From positions 124,001-188,000 of the forward strand of contig VXAY01002912.1 of the NCBI GenBank assembly GCA_013399855.1: a DNA stretch of 64,000 nucleotides, in the 5' to 3' direction. The position numbers were made by a program, and so were the translations under genes. The notes under the pieces are model-generated. The model saw nothing but the letters and a program-made list of their open reading frames with translations, was not told where the DNA came from and searched no databases. This document shows, piece after piece, positions 48,361 through 61,569 of this stretch. Position 1 is the first letter of the stretch. Every line of letters begins with the position of its first letter. The DNA is from Oxyruncus cristatus. Taxonomy: Eukaryota > Chordata > Aves > Passeriformes > Cotingidae.

Positions 48361-50523
48361 GTGTATCTACAGAAGTTTAGAAAATATGGAGCCTTTAACT
48401 TCACAGTCAGACTAAAAACCAGAAGAATCTATTCCAAACCAATAAATATAGCTTGCAGATATTTTCTGGAGGCAAGGTTCTCTGACAGAAGGATGTCGAA
48501 ATCACTATTGATTGTTAATATTTATTTGCATCCTAATAGAACAGAGGATCTAGTGAGAACAGAGGCTCCATTCTGTTATCTGATAGACACACACATGTTA
48601 AAGTATACTGCTTGTGCCAAGCTGATTATAGATATTTAATGGGACTTTTTAATTCATGTATGCATTTTATATCATGGTAGCCCAATCAAAGGAGGCATAG
48701 CTGATACAGGTGAAGAATAGCGTACATCTGACCAGTACCTTGAATTCTTGGGGTTTTCCTAATCTGTTTCATTTGGTGAATCACAAAATGTGAAGTCCCT
48801 GAAAGAACTTTTCAGAAATTCTGGTTTGGGGAATTTGTGGATCTGTATCAGATTCTAGCTTGCTTTGTACATATTCATAAGATTCCTTTTTTTTTCCCCA
48901 GCTAAACTAATCATACTGCAATTGTAACATTTTTTAGGATATTTGAGATACAGTCCTTTTTTATCATTTCCCCCCATCCAAACCAACAAACCAGCCAGTG
49001 AAAATTAAAAGAAAGAAACCACACTCCACTATCCTTCCTGTGGTCACTATCAACTGTCTGACAGGGGCTTGGATCAGTTGTGTTTGCTTTTCTACTATTT
49101 TACCCATGGCTGACTGTAAAGCTAATTGGAAGGGTTTCTGGTGTGGACAGGACACAAGGAACATAGAGCTGTTGGTAAGCATAATTTTGGATGCTGAGTT
49201 CACATCTACATTTTGATAGGGGGAGTTGTGCTCCAGTTTGCAATTGAGGCAATTGTGGTCTTTCTGCCTGTAAAGGCAGAGCTCAAAGGTGAAACCATTT
49301 TCCCCAGTGGTGGTCTTTTCCTGCCTGGAAAGCCAATTTATCCACTTGTGTCTAGAGAAAGGGCAATTGCCAGCCCGCAGGCAGCATGGATAATCAAGGA
49401 GTTGGGCCCCAGACTAAACTCCCATGCCAAGTGAACATACTGGTAGAGATACAGCCTTTACTCAGGGATCAGTAGAAATTTCACCTTAAGTGGCTAAAAT
49501 GGTTGCAACAATATTGATTTGCAGGGAATTGTATATCCTTAGTCCTTGTGAAAATTTGGCTTAAATAATCCAAATAATGATTCAGTGATTAATTTTCAAG
49601 CATGTGATTTTGCCACCCATTACACATAAAAGAAGCAGATTTCTGGGCACACAAATGCTTGAGGGAAGCTGGCCTACAATCCCTGTGGAAATCGGGCTCA
49701 GAGTAACAAGCTGGGTGAGATCTCCCAGCTACTCAAATTGCTATTGATCCAGTTGGGAATCTGATCAAATATGTTTGTCTTTATTACCAACATAGTGAGT
49801 GGGTTGGATGGGAAGCTGATTTCATTTGCTGCTAGTCACACTGGGGCAAATCTTAGAGCCACTAATGCAAGTGAATTATACTTGTTTAAAGCCTGTGGCC
49901 TTTCTGGAGTTTAGCCTACTGACCAACTTGTTGTCATGCTTTATAGGAGTCTAAATGAATGCCCAGTGAATACAGGGATTACTCCTCGCCCCCAATTCAA
50001 TAAACGCTAGTATCATGCTACACTGAGTGGCAGCAAAACTTCTTACCCTGTGGTGAGAAGTATTCCACTTCTCCCATGCAAAATAAGACCAATAAAATAA
50101 AAGATGAATCATGTGTTGTTATTTTCTAAATATAACATGTCACACATCACAGTGAGATCAAAGTTAGGAAACAAACTACAGCCGTAAGAACTTTGTAGAA
50201 ACCTGATGAAGGAAACACATTCCTAGGTGCAAAACCTTACACCAAGCTTATAAGCCTGGCAAGAGCTTACTAAAAAGCAGTGGGCAGCAGTGGTTGGGAT
50301 CTGGAGGTTTGAGGCGCATCCCCTTATTATCATTATTCAGTAGTGTCCATGAAATGAGATGGTAGCATGGGGCCTGCATTCCAGAGGTCAACAGCAGTCA
50401 CTATGTCAGAGCTCTATCCTGGGAAGATGCACTAGTAAAATCTCTTTTCTACTGTGCAAACAGGTCACTGTGGGATTTACACAAACACGAGCATAAGACA
50501 GGTATCCCCTGGAAGTGGATATC
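48361..50523. other. Gene-free single-copy DNA
   Basis: No gene, RNA or repeat is recognised between the CR1 element and the next CR1 tail. The plus frame at 48361-48639 starts at the CR1 edge and is featureless. The mirrored frames at 48964-49216 on opposite strands are typical chance openings. Confidence 0.5.
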
Positions 50524-50581
50524 ACTGAATCACAGAATCAGTAAGGTTGGAAAAGACTTCTGAGATCACCGAGTCTAACCT
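50524..50581 (-). mobile_element. Short CR1 tail, antisense
   Basis: ACTGAATCACAGAATCAGTAAGGTTGGAAAAGAC, then TTCTGAGATCACCGAGTCTAACC, is the reverse complement of the last 60 bp or so of an avian CR1 including the degenerate terminal octamers. Sequence to the right no longer matches, so the insertion was truncated almost to its 3' end. Confidence 0.85.
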
Positions 50582-52289
50582 ACGTGGTTTGAACTCAGTA
50601 GGAATTAGGCAACCATCCTGTTCTGGAAATCCAGTCAAGTCCCATAAAGTGAACACCAGGCTCAGGGACTGTGTTAGACCAGTAGAGACTGAAGTGCTTT
50701 CAAGAAGCTGAGGCCTGGAATCCTGTCATCAGCTAGGCTGTCCTGTAGTGGCAAAGCCTGTTTCACCTCCAATTCTGGTAGCCTTGGCAAGCAGGGTCTT
50801 GTCTTTCAGCCTGATACAGTGACTTTCACTTTATTGCACCCCTTGAACTAGCTTTCAGGTAAGCATTTTTTTACCTTCAATTTCTTGTTTTTCAGGTTCC
50901 TGCCAATGGCTGTATGATGGAGACAGAGCCTCAATATTCCTTTGCCTAGATCCACCTAGACAGTTTCACCCTCTTTGCAGCTCTGACTTCCAGAGGCTTT
51001 CCAGAGAGCACATTAGCCTCATTCCCTTTGCAGCTGGAGAGGTCTCAGTTCACTCTCCCACCCAGCCGAGCTAGCTGTTCTCCAAATCACTCCTGCCGCC
51101 AGTTCAGGAGACCAGAGTATCTCCAGCTCCTTTAACTACGTGTTAGGTACAGCTTCCACTGTAGAAATACAATGAGTTTGGCATGAAATGACAAAACAGA
51201 GCTGTTTATCACTCTATAAACCCTGGAGGGCCAAATGGTTTTGACACTCAGGCAGCAGAGCAGTTACAAATCGAGCCTTTGAGCTGCAGCAGTCCCAGGG
51301 CTGCTGCTCTCTCTCAGCAATACATCCTCTGTCGGCTCTCTGCTTGCCAGCTCATGGCAAGGCTCTTTCTAGTGTCCATTTTAGTGCAGTACGTGGGTTT
51401 CAGCTTTGTGCTTGGCCTCTCCCCTGTGTCCCTCCATAAACCCTGGAAACAAGAGAAGAAAACAGCAGCAGGCCATCATACATCTGGCTGTCAGAGCCCA
51501 TAGTGGCACGCCGTGAGAGAGCTGCTGTGCCATGGAGAGCGTTCTTGGGCATGCACATTTCCTAAAATGTGGCTTAGCTCTTGAAATCCCAACATTTTTC
51601 CCTTAATATGACTTTTGTAAATCCAGCACAGAAAGCTTTGATTCCATCTGTGAAGCGGAGCCATGGCTTTCCTCCAAAAATCTTGGTCATTGGATAAGAT
51701 TTGGTCTTTTGACTATTATGGCCAAAATTAACTAATTCTGCTCTTGAAATATAATATGCATGACAAATAATTTAGCTGCAAATACTTTTTTTTCCCCTTA
51801 GTGCAAAGCCAGTGTCTGGTTTACCCCAAATCATGTTTCATACTAAAGCAAAGCTGAATACCTGCTCTTTATCATGAGAAGAGGAGGAAAACCTTTATAA
51901 GAAAGTCCTACACAGTCATTAAAATCAGGAAAGCGGTTCCTCTAGCAAATCTCCTGTTCCTTCAGTTGTATTTCCTGTCACACTTATGCTATTTGTTTAT
52001 GCATTAGGGGTTCCTGTTAAGCAAATGGCAAGTGAGTTAATGGAGAGTTCTCAAATACTTCTTTTGTGTGGCTGAGGTCCCCCTGGGATTGATTTAATTG
52101 TTCCTACAATGAAAGCCTTACCGTCTTAAGGTTCTTTAGCTCAGATAAACATCTTTAATCACTTTCATGTTGTAATAAAAGGAGCTTGGGAATGTGAAAC
52201 ATTAGTACACTTTCGTTCCTGAAAAGAGAACTTGGGGACACATTGCAGATACATATATAAATCATCTTGCTAACATTAGAGGAAGGGTT

Positions 52290-52480
52290 TCCTATAAGGC
52301 TTTCAGGATGCTTTAATGTAAGTAGCTCCTATTATTGCAGCTAAAATATTTTGCACATGTGAGCTGCTCTTTGGATGCTGGGAATGCAGCTGTACAACTT
52401 CAGCTTCGCTCTGAAGTTGAAACTGGTCATTATTGAATGTGTTGTTGCGTATCAGTCTGAAGACAAATTCTGAAGTTTAA
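52290..52480. other. Candidate conserved non-coding stretch
   Basis: Mixed sequence with CTATTATTGCAGC, CAGCTGTACAAC (E-box core CAGCTG), TGAAGTTGAAACTGG and GTCATTATTGAATG, no frames and no repeats. A candidate for alignment only. The E-box and AT cores occur often by chance. Confidence 0.17.
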
Positions 52481-52746
52481 CTCAACTGGAGGCTTGCCAA
52501 GTGGTAGAGTTAAGCCAGAGTCTGTTCTCCTCTCCATGTGCTGATGGGACTCCCACCGACATTAATGGAGAAAATAATAAATACCATAACAAACTCATAA
52601 CAAGGTAGTGTGGTATAAGGCTTAATTATCCACGTTTATGCCAAAGAATGCCAATGCCAGCAGCTGCTCCTGGTAATAAATTACCTGGAATTAACTGTCA
52701 CAAAAAGCACCAAGGTCTCTTTTTTTTTGTTTTTGGGTTGTGGGTT

Positions 52747-52778
52747 TTTGTTTGTTTGTTTGTTTGTTTGTTTGTTTT
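52747..52778. repeat. (TTTG)n microsatellite
   Basis: About seven uninterrupted TTTG units flanked by T-rich DNA (T8 at 52721-52728). A plain tetranucleotide repeat. Confidence 0.95.
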
Positions 52779-55737
52779 ATGGTAAGTATTTAATCCACTG
52801 CTGGAACTAATTAGTAGGAATGGCAAAAGAGAGCTGTACTGCTCCGTGCCTCGTTTCTTCTACTTGCAAAGGAGTGGTGCTATTTATACTGGAAACGAGC
52901 ATCCAAGGGGCTCAGAGCAGCTGAGAAGAGGCTCTGCTGCCTGTACCTGCCTTCCCTGCGCCTGAGTAGTGAACATGGCAGCTCTTCCCTGCTCAGAGGT
53001 AAAGGGAAGCTTGCTCAAAACATTTCTCAGTGTGTAACCTTGTAAAAAGCAACAAAAGAGCACATTTAATTATGCATCTTTGCAGGGGAAGGAAAGACAA
53101 GTTCTGCAGGACTGTGCTCAGGACCCCTGATGGCACAGTAGCATTTCCAAAGTATGCTGAAGATGGAGAGCAGGATCCTGATCCTTTGCTATTCCTTACT
53201 CCAATGCAAGTTTACTGCCTTCAACAAAGGACAGAGTGAAAATGCCTTTTCTCCTATTAAATGAAGCCAAAACCCAACTCTTCAGCACAAGAATAGTGTA
53301 GCATGGGTAGAACCAGGTCCTGTCCCTTTTTGTTTCAGTGCCTCACCATCTTCTTTAAGCTGAAGAGCAACATTAATTCATTTTAGATGTTTAGGGCTGG
53401 TTTATTTCGACATACTGGAAAAAGAAGTAACAGCTCTTCTCAAACCTTCAGAATGTTTTGTGGTTTTGTCATATCTGATTATTACTGCACATCCAGCATT
53501 CTCAGGAATTTTAGTTCCCCTTTTCATTAAACTTATTTTTACTACATTCCTTATGTAATGAATGTGTCTGCAAGCAAATAAACACAAAGGCAGAACACAG
53601 TAGCAAGTAGGTCTTATGAAGTTCACATTCAAGAAGTTTAGTTCCAATACTTCTAACAGTATTTTCTTTTTATACCTGCTATATTTTCAAGCCACAAAAG
53701 AGAAATGTTATAAGAAACTTATCACACAGACCATAACCATTTTCTACCTCAAACTAATTTTTAAGGTTTCCCTTTCCTTGGGAATTTCTGCTGAAATCAT
53801 TTCAGTGATTGAATCCTTCTTGCTTCGGGACACGAGGGGAGGTGTTACCCAGAGGGGAAAAAAAAAGCTGCGTGTTGTCTGCAGCATGACAAAGAAAATT
53901 AGTCACATAAGTATCATTATGTGTTTCTTTCATGGCCTCTATTCCTCTATTTACATGGAGTATATCCATCACACACCCCCACCCCTCAATATTTTTGGCA
54001 GGCTAAGACAAACTGGGGGCCTTATAACAGATGCAAATAAATCATCTCTCTGGTGTGTCCTCCTGCCTACTAGGTATTTGCAAATTTAGTATTCTTCCAG
54101 CTTAGAGTCAAAAACCAGAAACCTGTCCTTATGGCTATTCTGATGATTAGAGCTACTTTTCCTATGTCTGCTCCTGCTGAATTACTTACATTTTTAGTTT
54201 AATATATATACTGCTTATTACAGTCAACTGATAATACTACTGATCCTTCTGTTTTAGTGAGCCATACTCCAGTCTCTCATTGAGATAAACTGCCCAGTCT
54301 TTGACCTCACAGTTTATCCACTTCAGAACCAGATTATTGTCTCGTAAAACTGTTCAGATGGTGCAGTTAATACTTGCTATTATTTTAGAAGCCAGAACCA
54401 CAATCTTCATCATAAAGATTGAAGCCCTTTTTACATGCTTAAAGTTTTCAAACTATGGGTCATATCCTACCATTGATTTTTACGCAAAACTTCCAGTGTT
54501 TTTTACTGTAATTGGGTTTTTTCCTCTTGTGATTTCACACCACAGGATCAGAATGATGCAATCACATTCCTAATACAAATTTATGAACTTTGTAACGTGG
54601 AATTGGTGCTATAAAACAAAATCATTTTCAGTCTAAAGGGCATGTGTGAGTATATTTGACAGACCTGTGCATCATTCTGCAAGCAACCATTTTTCTTAAT
54701 ATCAGCCAGCGAAACAAAGTTATATGTGAGTGATGTTGCTATTATTGAACTGATGGTAAACCCAAGCACTGTGCTGTTCCCTCCCTGAAATCATTTGATA
54801 CAACAGTGGCGTTCCTTTTCAAACACTACAAATCAAAAGACACAGACTCAACTTCAAAGGGAAATTGAAATGTCCAGATGAAAGGCAAGATGAAAGTCCA
54901 GATGGACAGACAAGTGTGCCTTGCTCTGGCTCATCAGATAAGTGGGGAACCAGGTGCGTGTTTGAATTTTCCCCTGTCACAAAAATAAAATCTTCATTTT
55001 TTTGGTGGGTCTGTGGACACGCAGATCCGTTGCCCTTTCTGTAAAAACTCTCTATTATTTCAACGCTGAAAACAAACAAAAGTTTATGAGAACTAAATCT
55101 CATTGCTTTCCTTTTATACCAATTATGTATGCACTTTGATGTTTATTTCTCGTTTCTCTTAAAGCAAGCAAAAATAAAGCAGATTTGTGGAAAGGAAGAT
55201 AATTGAACCCGTAAAGAAGAAAGAGGATAGAAAATTAAGCATCCATTTGAGAGTCCACTGTGACTGAAGGTTGACTGAGCCTGGGGAACACCTGATCCGG
55301 ACCAGCAAGGTGGCATATAAATATGTAATAAACCTCATCTTAGGGCTCCCTTGCTTCTCCCGCAGCCCTGTGTGAGAGCAGCTGTCCTGTTACCCTGCTG
55401 CTCTCTGGCTTGGAAGAAGGGGCCAAAATAGTGTCTAAAGAGCACCACAGAATAGAGGAGCCCTAACGCTTCTCACTTTGTTCTGAGATACTGCCAGTAC
55501 AGAGAGGGAAGATCCCAAGGCTCTCTGAGAGGCATGTGCCACCAGACAGTCCCTCCTACCTCAGGATACTTTCCCTGGTCAAGAGTCTTGTCCAAATGCT
55601 AAAACCCAAAAACCAAAAGTTACTGTGACGTATAACTTCTTAGTTAAATACTCTACATATTTCAGCGATTTCTTGCAAAAAAGTGCACTACTTTCTCAGT
55701 AAAGCGTCAGACCATGCAGAGAGGTTTGGGATTTTGT

Positions 55738-55819
55738 GAAAAAGAAAAGAAAAGAAAAGAAAAGAAAAGAAAAGAAAAGAAAAGAAAAGAAAAGAAAAGA
55801 AAAGAAAAGAAAAGAAAAG

Positions 55820-55851
<32 letters not shown>
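55738..55851. repeat. (AAAAG)n pentanucleotide, homopurine tract
   Basis: About 21 perfect AAAAG units with short A/G extensions give a purine-only run of about 114 bases (all-pyrimidine on the other strand). Because the unit is 5 bp, all frames stay open, which yields Lys/Arg/Glu and Phe/Leu/Ser periodic peptides that are not proteins. The run is followed to about 55971 by A-rich sequence broken by C (AAAACCC, AAAACAAAAC), a degraded low-complexity extension. Confidence 0.97.
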
Positions 55852-55971
55852 CCCAAATAGACAAATAACTTCCCACTCTCCCCCCAAAAAAAACCCAACT
55901 AACCAAAAAAAAAAACAAAACAAAAAAAACCCTCAAAACAAAACCCAAAGAAAAACAAGAGAAAAAAAAAA
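55852..55971. repeat. A-rich low-complexity flank
   Basis: Runs of A interrupted by C or CCC (for example CCCCCCAAAAAAAACCC and CAAAACAAAAAAAACCC) make up most of this stretch, with almost no T after 55895. It adjoins the (AAAAG)n array and probably expanded with it. Confidence 0.85.
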
Positions 55972-57380
55972 GTCAGCAAAATTTTCTCTACTGATAAGAA
56001 TGATGCTCAATGTATTTTCGGAGATCGTCAAGAAATCCATTATTTGTGTTCTTAACACCAAAATAATGTATTCTTAGAAAATTAGTGCTGAAAAAAAAAA
56101 GTTGTGTGATTCTACACATCCTTCAGGCTCTTGGGGATGCTGTTTATTTCAGCTACTACAACATCATCTGTCACCCTCACTTATGTGAAGCAGGGGACTG
56201 AAGTCAGACAACAAGAAGAGGCAAAATGGTCACTGAAGATATTTTATTTTCTCTTAGCAGGATATAAGCCAAATCCTGACAAAGTTCCACTAGTGATAGG
56301 CCCACCCAGGTTGTGGGGTCTGTAAGAACAGGGTTTACCTCCTCTAGATTTTGCCTTCTCAAGACTGGGTATGCCCAACAATCTGCATGGTTCTGTCATT
56401 GGTCTAAAAGAGCTGGTCATTCCAGAGGGAATTCATGCCTTGCAGCTTGCATACCTCTTTCAGGATGGGATAAATTGGGATAAATTATCTCCAGGAGATA
56501 CCTAGCTTCGCTCATTGACTGTAAAAGGAGCTGAGATGTCTAGTTTAGATAAAACACATGTAGGTTAGATGCTATTTGAAAAATAAAGTCAAGTAAGATG
56601 AATTCCATACCAGTTCTGTGATCAATACCTCTTCTTCTCCCCAAATTACATCTAAAATAGAATTATACCATGCCAAAGGAAAGACTTATTGACTTGAGAG
56701 TTTTTTATACATTCTAAGACTGTCGCATTGTTTACATCAAGGAATTTGCAGTCTGTGTCTCTCTCTCCTGTTTGCCTCAGCACAGGGTATCCATAAAAGA
56801 GCTAGTCACCTTTTTTTCCTAGTATTATTTCATGCTCAGTAATAGATTGCAATTTATACTTTATGTCTCACTTTATGCCTCAAGTCACCGATCCTCAGAC
56901 ATAGACAAACCTTTGCTGCTGAGTTGTCAGTGATTCAGAATGTGTAACACCACATTTCACAACCTGACTCTTCCGAAACAGATTGTAGCTGATGGTTAAC
57001 ATCCTGATCGAGGAAAATTTCCCCCCTTGTTTCATTAACGCCATCTTGAAGTTGCATGTATGATCACAGAAGACCATTTTCAGTTCCCTCTGTTATTGCC
57101 TAGACTGCTGGCAGTAGTGTACAAGCAATTAAAGAATTTATTCTCTTAATGTTCCCAGATGTCTTGATTAATTTTATTCTTGACAGATTAATTTTTGCAT
57201 AAAATAAGTGTTCACTTGTCCCCTCTTTTTCTTCTCCCCTTTTGTTCTTAATTTAGTGCTCACCTGTCCAGGTGAAGCAGGCAGTACCTGGGGAAGATTG
57301 TTTCTGCTGCTGAGGGGGAAGCCATCCAAGTCACACTTGTCTTTTCCTACGTAAGTGGGGCCCAAAGCCAAGTGCTCCTC

Positions 57381-57420
57381 CTTTGTGTACTCGGTGTACC
57401 CTTTGTGTACTTGGTGGTTC
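57381..57420. repeat. 20-bp near-exact tandem duplication
   Basis: CTTTGTGTACTCGGTGTACC at 57381-57400 is followed by CTTTGTGTACTTGGTGGTTC at 57401-57420. The first 16 positions agree except one. A local duplication about 180 bp from the CR1 tail that begins at 57605. Confidence 0.88.
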
Positions 57421-57604
57421 ACTTCAGGGTCTTTAATTTGTGACTTTTTTTGCTCAAAGAGTACAAAGGACCTCCAGTGCAATGATCTGGGCACTTGTCT
57501 CCTAAGGACTGTCCTAGGCTCCTGGTTTTGGCAGTCATTCGATACATCAGATTGACGGTGGAAATCCAGAGCCATTTTCAAGAAAGGTAACGTGGTCATT
57601 CAGT

Positions 57605-57780
57605 GTGAATGATAAAATTGTTTAGGTTGGAAAAGACCAGTAAGAAAATCGAGTCCAACTGTTAACCCAGCACTGCCAACTCCACCAGTCCCTAGGTGCC
57701 ACATCTACATGTCTTTAACTACTCCCATGGGTGGTGGCTGCACCACATCCTTGGGAAGCCTGTTCAAGGCTTGATAACAC
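57605..57780 (-). mobile_element. CR1 LINE 3' fragment, antisense
   Basis: TGTTTAGGTTGGAAAAGACC, then GAGTCCAACTGTTAACCCAGCACTGCCAA, CCACATCTACATGTCTTTAA and GGAAGCCTGTTC follow the order of the antisense 3' UTR and ORF end of a common avian CR1 subfamily. The terminal octamers at the left are degraded. Similarity fades after about 57780, the point of 5' truncation. No coding capacity remains. Confidence 0.9.
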
Positions 57781-59590
57781 TGTGCTAGCCTGTTCCACCC
57801 TCTCAGAGCTCACCACACACTTGGAGTAGACTAATTTAAACCAAGCTATTTCTGTAGTTACGAGCTAGTGATCTGGCCCTTCCCCTCTGCTTCTGCCTTA
57901 GTTTACAGTGGTGTAAATGAAGGGTCATTAAGCAGGTTTCCTGCTGCTGTTGCTTCCAACTGGGGTGGCATAGGTGGCACAGGGGACATTAGCAGGGTGC
58001 AAGGAGGTGCTTGCTCCCTCTCTCACTACTCCACAACAGCAGCCACTGCTCCCTCACACATCCCAAATGCTCTCTTGGTGGCAGCAGTGACAGCAGAGCT
58101 GCCAGCCCAACTCTCCAGCCCTCTGGCAGAGGTGTAGGAGGCAGCGGGATGTGGGATAATTTCCTCCCACACATGAGCAACTGCTTACTCTGGTTCTGTC
58201 AACACCTGGCCTTGATCTTGCAACTGTAAATATAGTTTTCTAAAAAGCACTGGCCAGAGCTCTTCCTTCTAAAATCTCTCTTATGCCATGTGGTTATTTC
58301 ACAGGTCATGCATCACTCTGCGGTCCTTTTGGTGCACAACAGCAAGCTGGCATTCAAATTTTAAGAGAACTTTCCTCAAAATAAATAAACAACAAAGACC
58401 CTGTCTCAGGGCCCCTCACAACACTCTTGGAAATGGGATTTGTGCCTCTGGTCCCAAGCAGTCAATTAAGCCAGTGGGTTTAACAGACAGATCTTTATTA
58501 GAGTGGGGGGGAAGAGAGGGGAAAATAACATCAGTTCAGGAAGCCTGGACACATCAGGGTGAGCAGACCTTGGAAAGCCTTAGCAAGGGCAAGGTTTCCC
58601 TGCTGCTGAGAGTATTTCAGAGGAAACCACCCCCCAACCTTTCTTCCCCACCTGCACTCCACATCATCTGCTGTCACAGACCATTCCCACCAGTGGAAGG
58701 GATGCTCTGTGCTGCAGAAAAGGGTGTCTAGGACTCCCAAAAATTGAGGCAGGCATTGCTCTGCTGCTGGGATGGCAGGTTGGGATGGTAGGTCTCAACC
58801 TCTGCTTCTGCTAAACGCACTCGTTATCTGTCACAAGTGGTGTTTTCCCCCCTTGCTGAGCTTCCTGATAGCTCCTCTCCCAGCTCTGCCCATCGTGAGT
58901 CATTGCCTCTAGCTGCACTTGTCAGTAATCTCTCACTAGCCATGGCCCCACAGACTGCCATAGCTACCTGTGCTTGCTCCTGTTTTAACAGCCAATTTAT
59001 TGGTCACTGCATACCTTAGACTCTGTCTTTGCTTTCATCTTTGAAGTCTTCCGGGAAGCCGCGTGGTATTTGAGTAGTTTTAGAAGATGCAGTGACAGTG
59101 CTGAATCCAAATAGAGCCTTGCCCTGCCTTGAAGAATAGAAAGCAAATCCTAACCCTCTGAGGTGCCTCTCTGCCCAACATACATTCCTCTGGTGCCACT
59201 GACTTTGGATGACCCTTCACACTGAGGTAAAGGTGCCACTAAATCCAAAGGTGCTATGCTGCAGGTTCAGGGGAAGCGTATCTTCAGCTGCTGTGGGCTG
59301 GCAGGGGTCTAGCTGGCTCAGCTGAGGACTTGTCCCAGAGAGCACATGAAAGATGAAAAATACAATTAAATGGATAGGAACTTATCAGCAAGGTGATAGC
59401 TTAGCAAGAAATTTGAGTGGTGAACACTTTGCTGCTTGAAAAGTGTTCATCAGATAGTTGGGTCTCCTAAAAATCTAGAATGAAGTAAAAATCACAAGGT
59501 CAAAAATGGAAATACTATGCCATTCCTTTGTAATCAGAAAGGATATTTATAAATAAGAATATTTTCTCAACCACAGCTCCAGCTGATGCC

Positions 59591-59612
59591 AAAAAAAAAA
59601 AAAAAAAAAAAA
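59591..59612. repeat. Poly-A run, 22 bases
   Basis: Twenty-two uninterrupted A. I looked left for a retrocopied transcript or LINE end and found none, so it is called as a homopolymer. Confidence 0.96.
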
Positions 59613-60547
59613 GGAAATGTGATAGAAAATTAATGCTGGAAAAACAATTAACTCCAAGAATGCATGAACATAAAAATAAATTTCAGCCTGCTGTCATTTA
59701 AACTTCTTTGTATTTCAGGCATGGATAAACAAGGTCAACACCCTAAGATCTGACTCTAGTTTCTTGGTCTCAGACAATCTCTATTACAAATAATTCCCTG
59801 CATTTTGGACTTGTGAACCATTTCTTCTAATAATGTGAGAGAATGGACAGCTTGGGTGATTAAGTGATATGGGGTTTTTCAGCTATATAAGAAAATACAG
59901 CAGTGATTACCAGAACGAGGCTTGAACACATAAACTGTTATTTTATTTTACTGAATAAAACTTTAGGGTCCATTTCAGCATTCAGGTAGCTAAAAAATCC
60001 AAGTACCTACTTCAACCCCACGCAGCAGTTCAGGCAAACAAATGGTCTTGAAGTTTATTTGGATTGTCTTGTTTTTGATAAAAGAAGAGAGTGAATTTGG
60101 GAGTCAGGGAAGACAGAAACATCTCCTTCCTGTGACTCCCCTAATGAGGTAAGAGCTGTGCGATCACAACAGAAATAAAGATGGTTCCTACTGAAAGCCA
60201 CTATATTTTTATCCCTACTTGCATTTTTGTTTGGGTTTTTTTGTTGTTTTTTAGCTTTGTTCCTTGTATTTCCAAATTCAGGACAGCTGAAACTATCTTA
60301 CACTTGGGATTTAAGGTTAGAGGAAACAATAAAAATCAAACATGGTACTTCCAAACCCATGGACTAAAGGGAGGGCAGTGTGGTAGTAGGGAATTTGCAC
60401 TTTTAGAGCTAAAAAATATGTGAATGACGAGAACGTGGGCACATCAGGTCTGGAGGGACAAAGCTCTGTTATCTGCAAGGGTTTCTCAGCTGTCTAAAGA
60501 AGACATTGCACTCTGTCATGCTGTATGATACATATGCATGTATATAT

Positions 60548-60584
60548 ACATAAGCAAATTAATCACACATAAGTAAATTAATTC
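60548..60584. repeat. 19-bp AT-rich tandem repeat, two copies
   Basis: ACATAAGCAAATTAATC at 60548-60564 recurs as ACATAAGTAAATTAATT at 60567-60583, a 19-bp period with two changes. Next to TATATATACA. A small slippage duplication. Confidence 0.85.
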
Positions 60585-61569
60585 ATGTATCATGTTCAGC
60601 TCACGAGGGAAGCTGAGGGAAGCTTTGCATATATGAAAGTCCATATTCTGCTTCTGTGCAGTTACCAGCTGGAAGCTGATGATCTCTGTAATTTTTTGAA
60701 CCAACTGCAAAACACCCACGAAATTTCCCCTCAGGCCTTTTTAGATAGAATTTCAAGAGACAGGTCTTTCTCTTTGAAAAGCCTTAATGTTCCTTTTTGA
60801 CTGGTAAAAGGCAGAATGAATGAAAGAGCCCAAAATGTTTGCTCCTGAAGAGATCCATTTAGTTCAATGCCCAGCCTCTCCCTCCCTATAGTGAATTGTT
60901 GTTGAGAAAGGCATCTTTCAGCTGCTGCAGATGTGCGTTCTGTCAATTATCAGCCTTAAATGGTGGGGTTTACACATTTTTGTCTCCAGCAAATTCTACT
61001 ATAAACTTCTTTACCTCTTCCTTAATGGCTTCCTAATGTATCTTAGTGAAAGATGGATATCCCGTACTCTCTTTTAAAACACCTCATTCCTTAGATATTT
61101 TATCTTGACAGTTCTGCCTTCCACAGCTGGCAATCTCCCAAACACAGAAGCACATTTTTGTCTCCTGTAGGCCTACCATGAGTAAATGGTATCGTGGCAA
61201 TTTTATACTCAAGGTTATCATTGTGCGGCACCACAACTGCTACTTGTCAGCTTCTTCTGTAGAGCACAGGGAAGGCAATAGAACAGAGACATTTATAATG
61301 CGGCAGCGTAAACCCCAAGATACTTAATACCAAGATACGTTGATACTCAGTATCGAATTAGCACACATTAAAAAGCTCACCTCAGGTTGGTTTACCAACA
61401 TGGAGCAATGGCTGTGCCGTGCCAAGGCAGATGTTCCAGACGAGGCACTCCACGCAAACGCATACCTCATCAGATACATCTGTTTTTCAGTGCTCACAGA
61501 GGTGTTGGTAACCTCCACATTACCTGCTTCCTGAGAGAAACTAATTGCCATTCTTGATTCATACAAAGC

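Larger units (their letters stand above)
50582..57604. other. Gene-free DNA with simple repeats
   Basis: No gene or RNA recognised. Includes (TTTG)n at 52747-52778, the long (AAAAG)n tract at 55738-55851 with an A-rich flank, and a 20-bp near-duplicate at 57381-57420. The 157-codon plus frame at 53616-54089 is rich in common AT codons and lacks domains. The 141-codon minus frame at 57174-57599 starts next to the CR1 end and also has no recognisable domain. The stretch 52290-52480 has enhancer-like texture. Confidence 0.5.

Noticed and set aside
55688..56077. Lys/Arg/Glu-rich and Phe/Leu/Ser-rich frames of up to 113 codons
   Set aside because: Translation of (AAAAG)n and its complement.
57174..57599. 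141-codon minus-strand frame ending at the CR1 boundary
   Set aside because: It lies outside the CR1, has no CR1 or other domain, and includes a recent 20-bp duplication.
58288..58731. 147-codon plus-strand frame
   Set aside because: No domain or family resemblance; treated as chance.
59591..59612. Poly-A as the tail of a retrocopied mRNA
   Set aside because: No coding or polyadenylation-signal context to its left and no target-site duplication seen.
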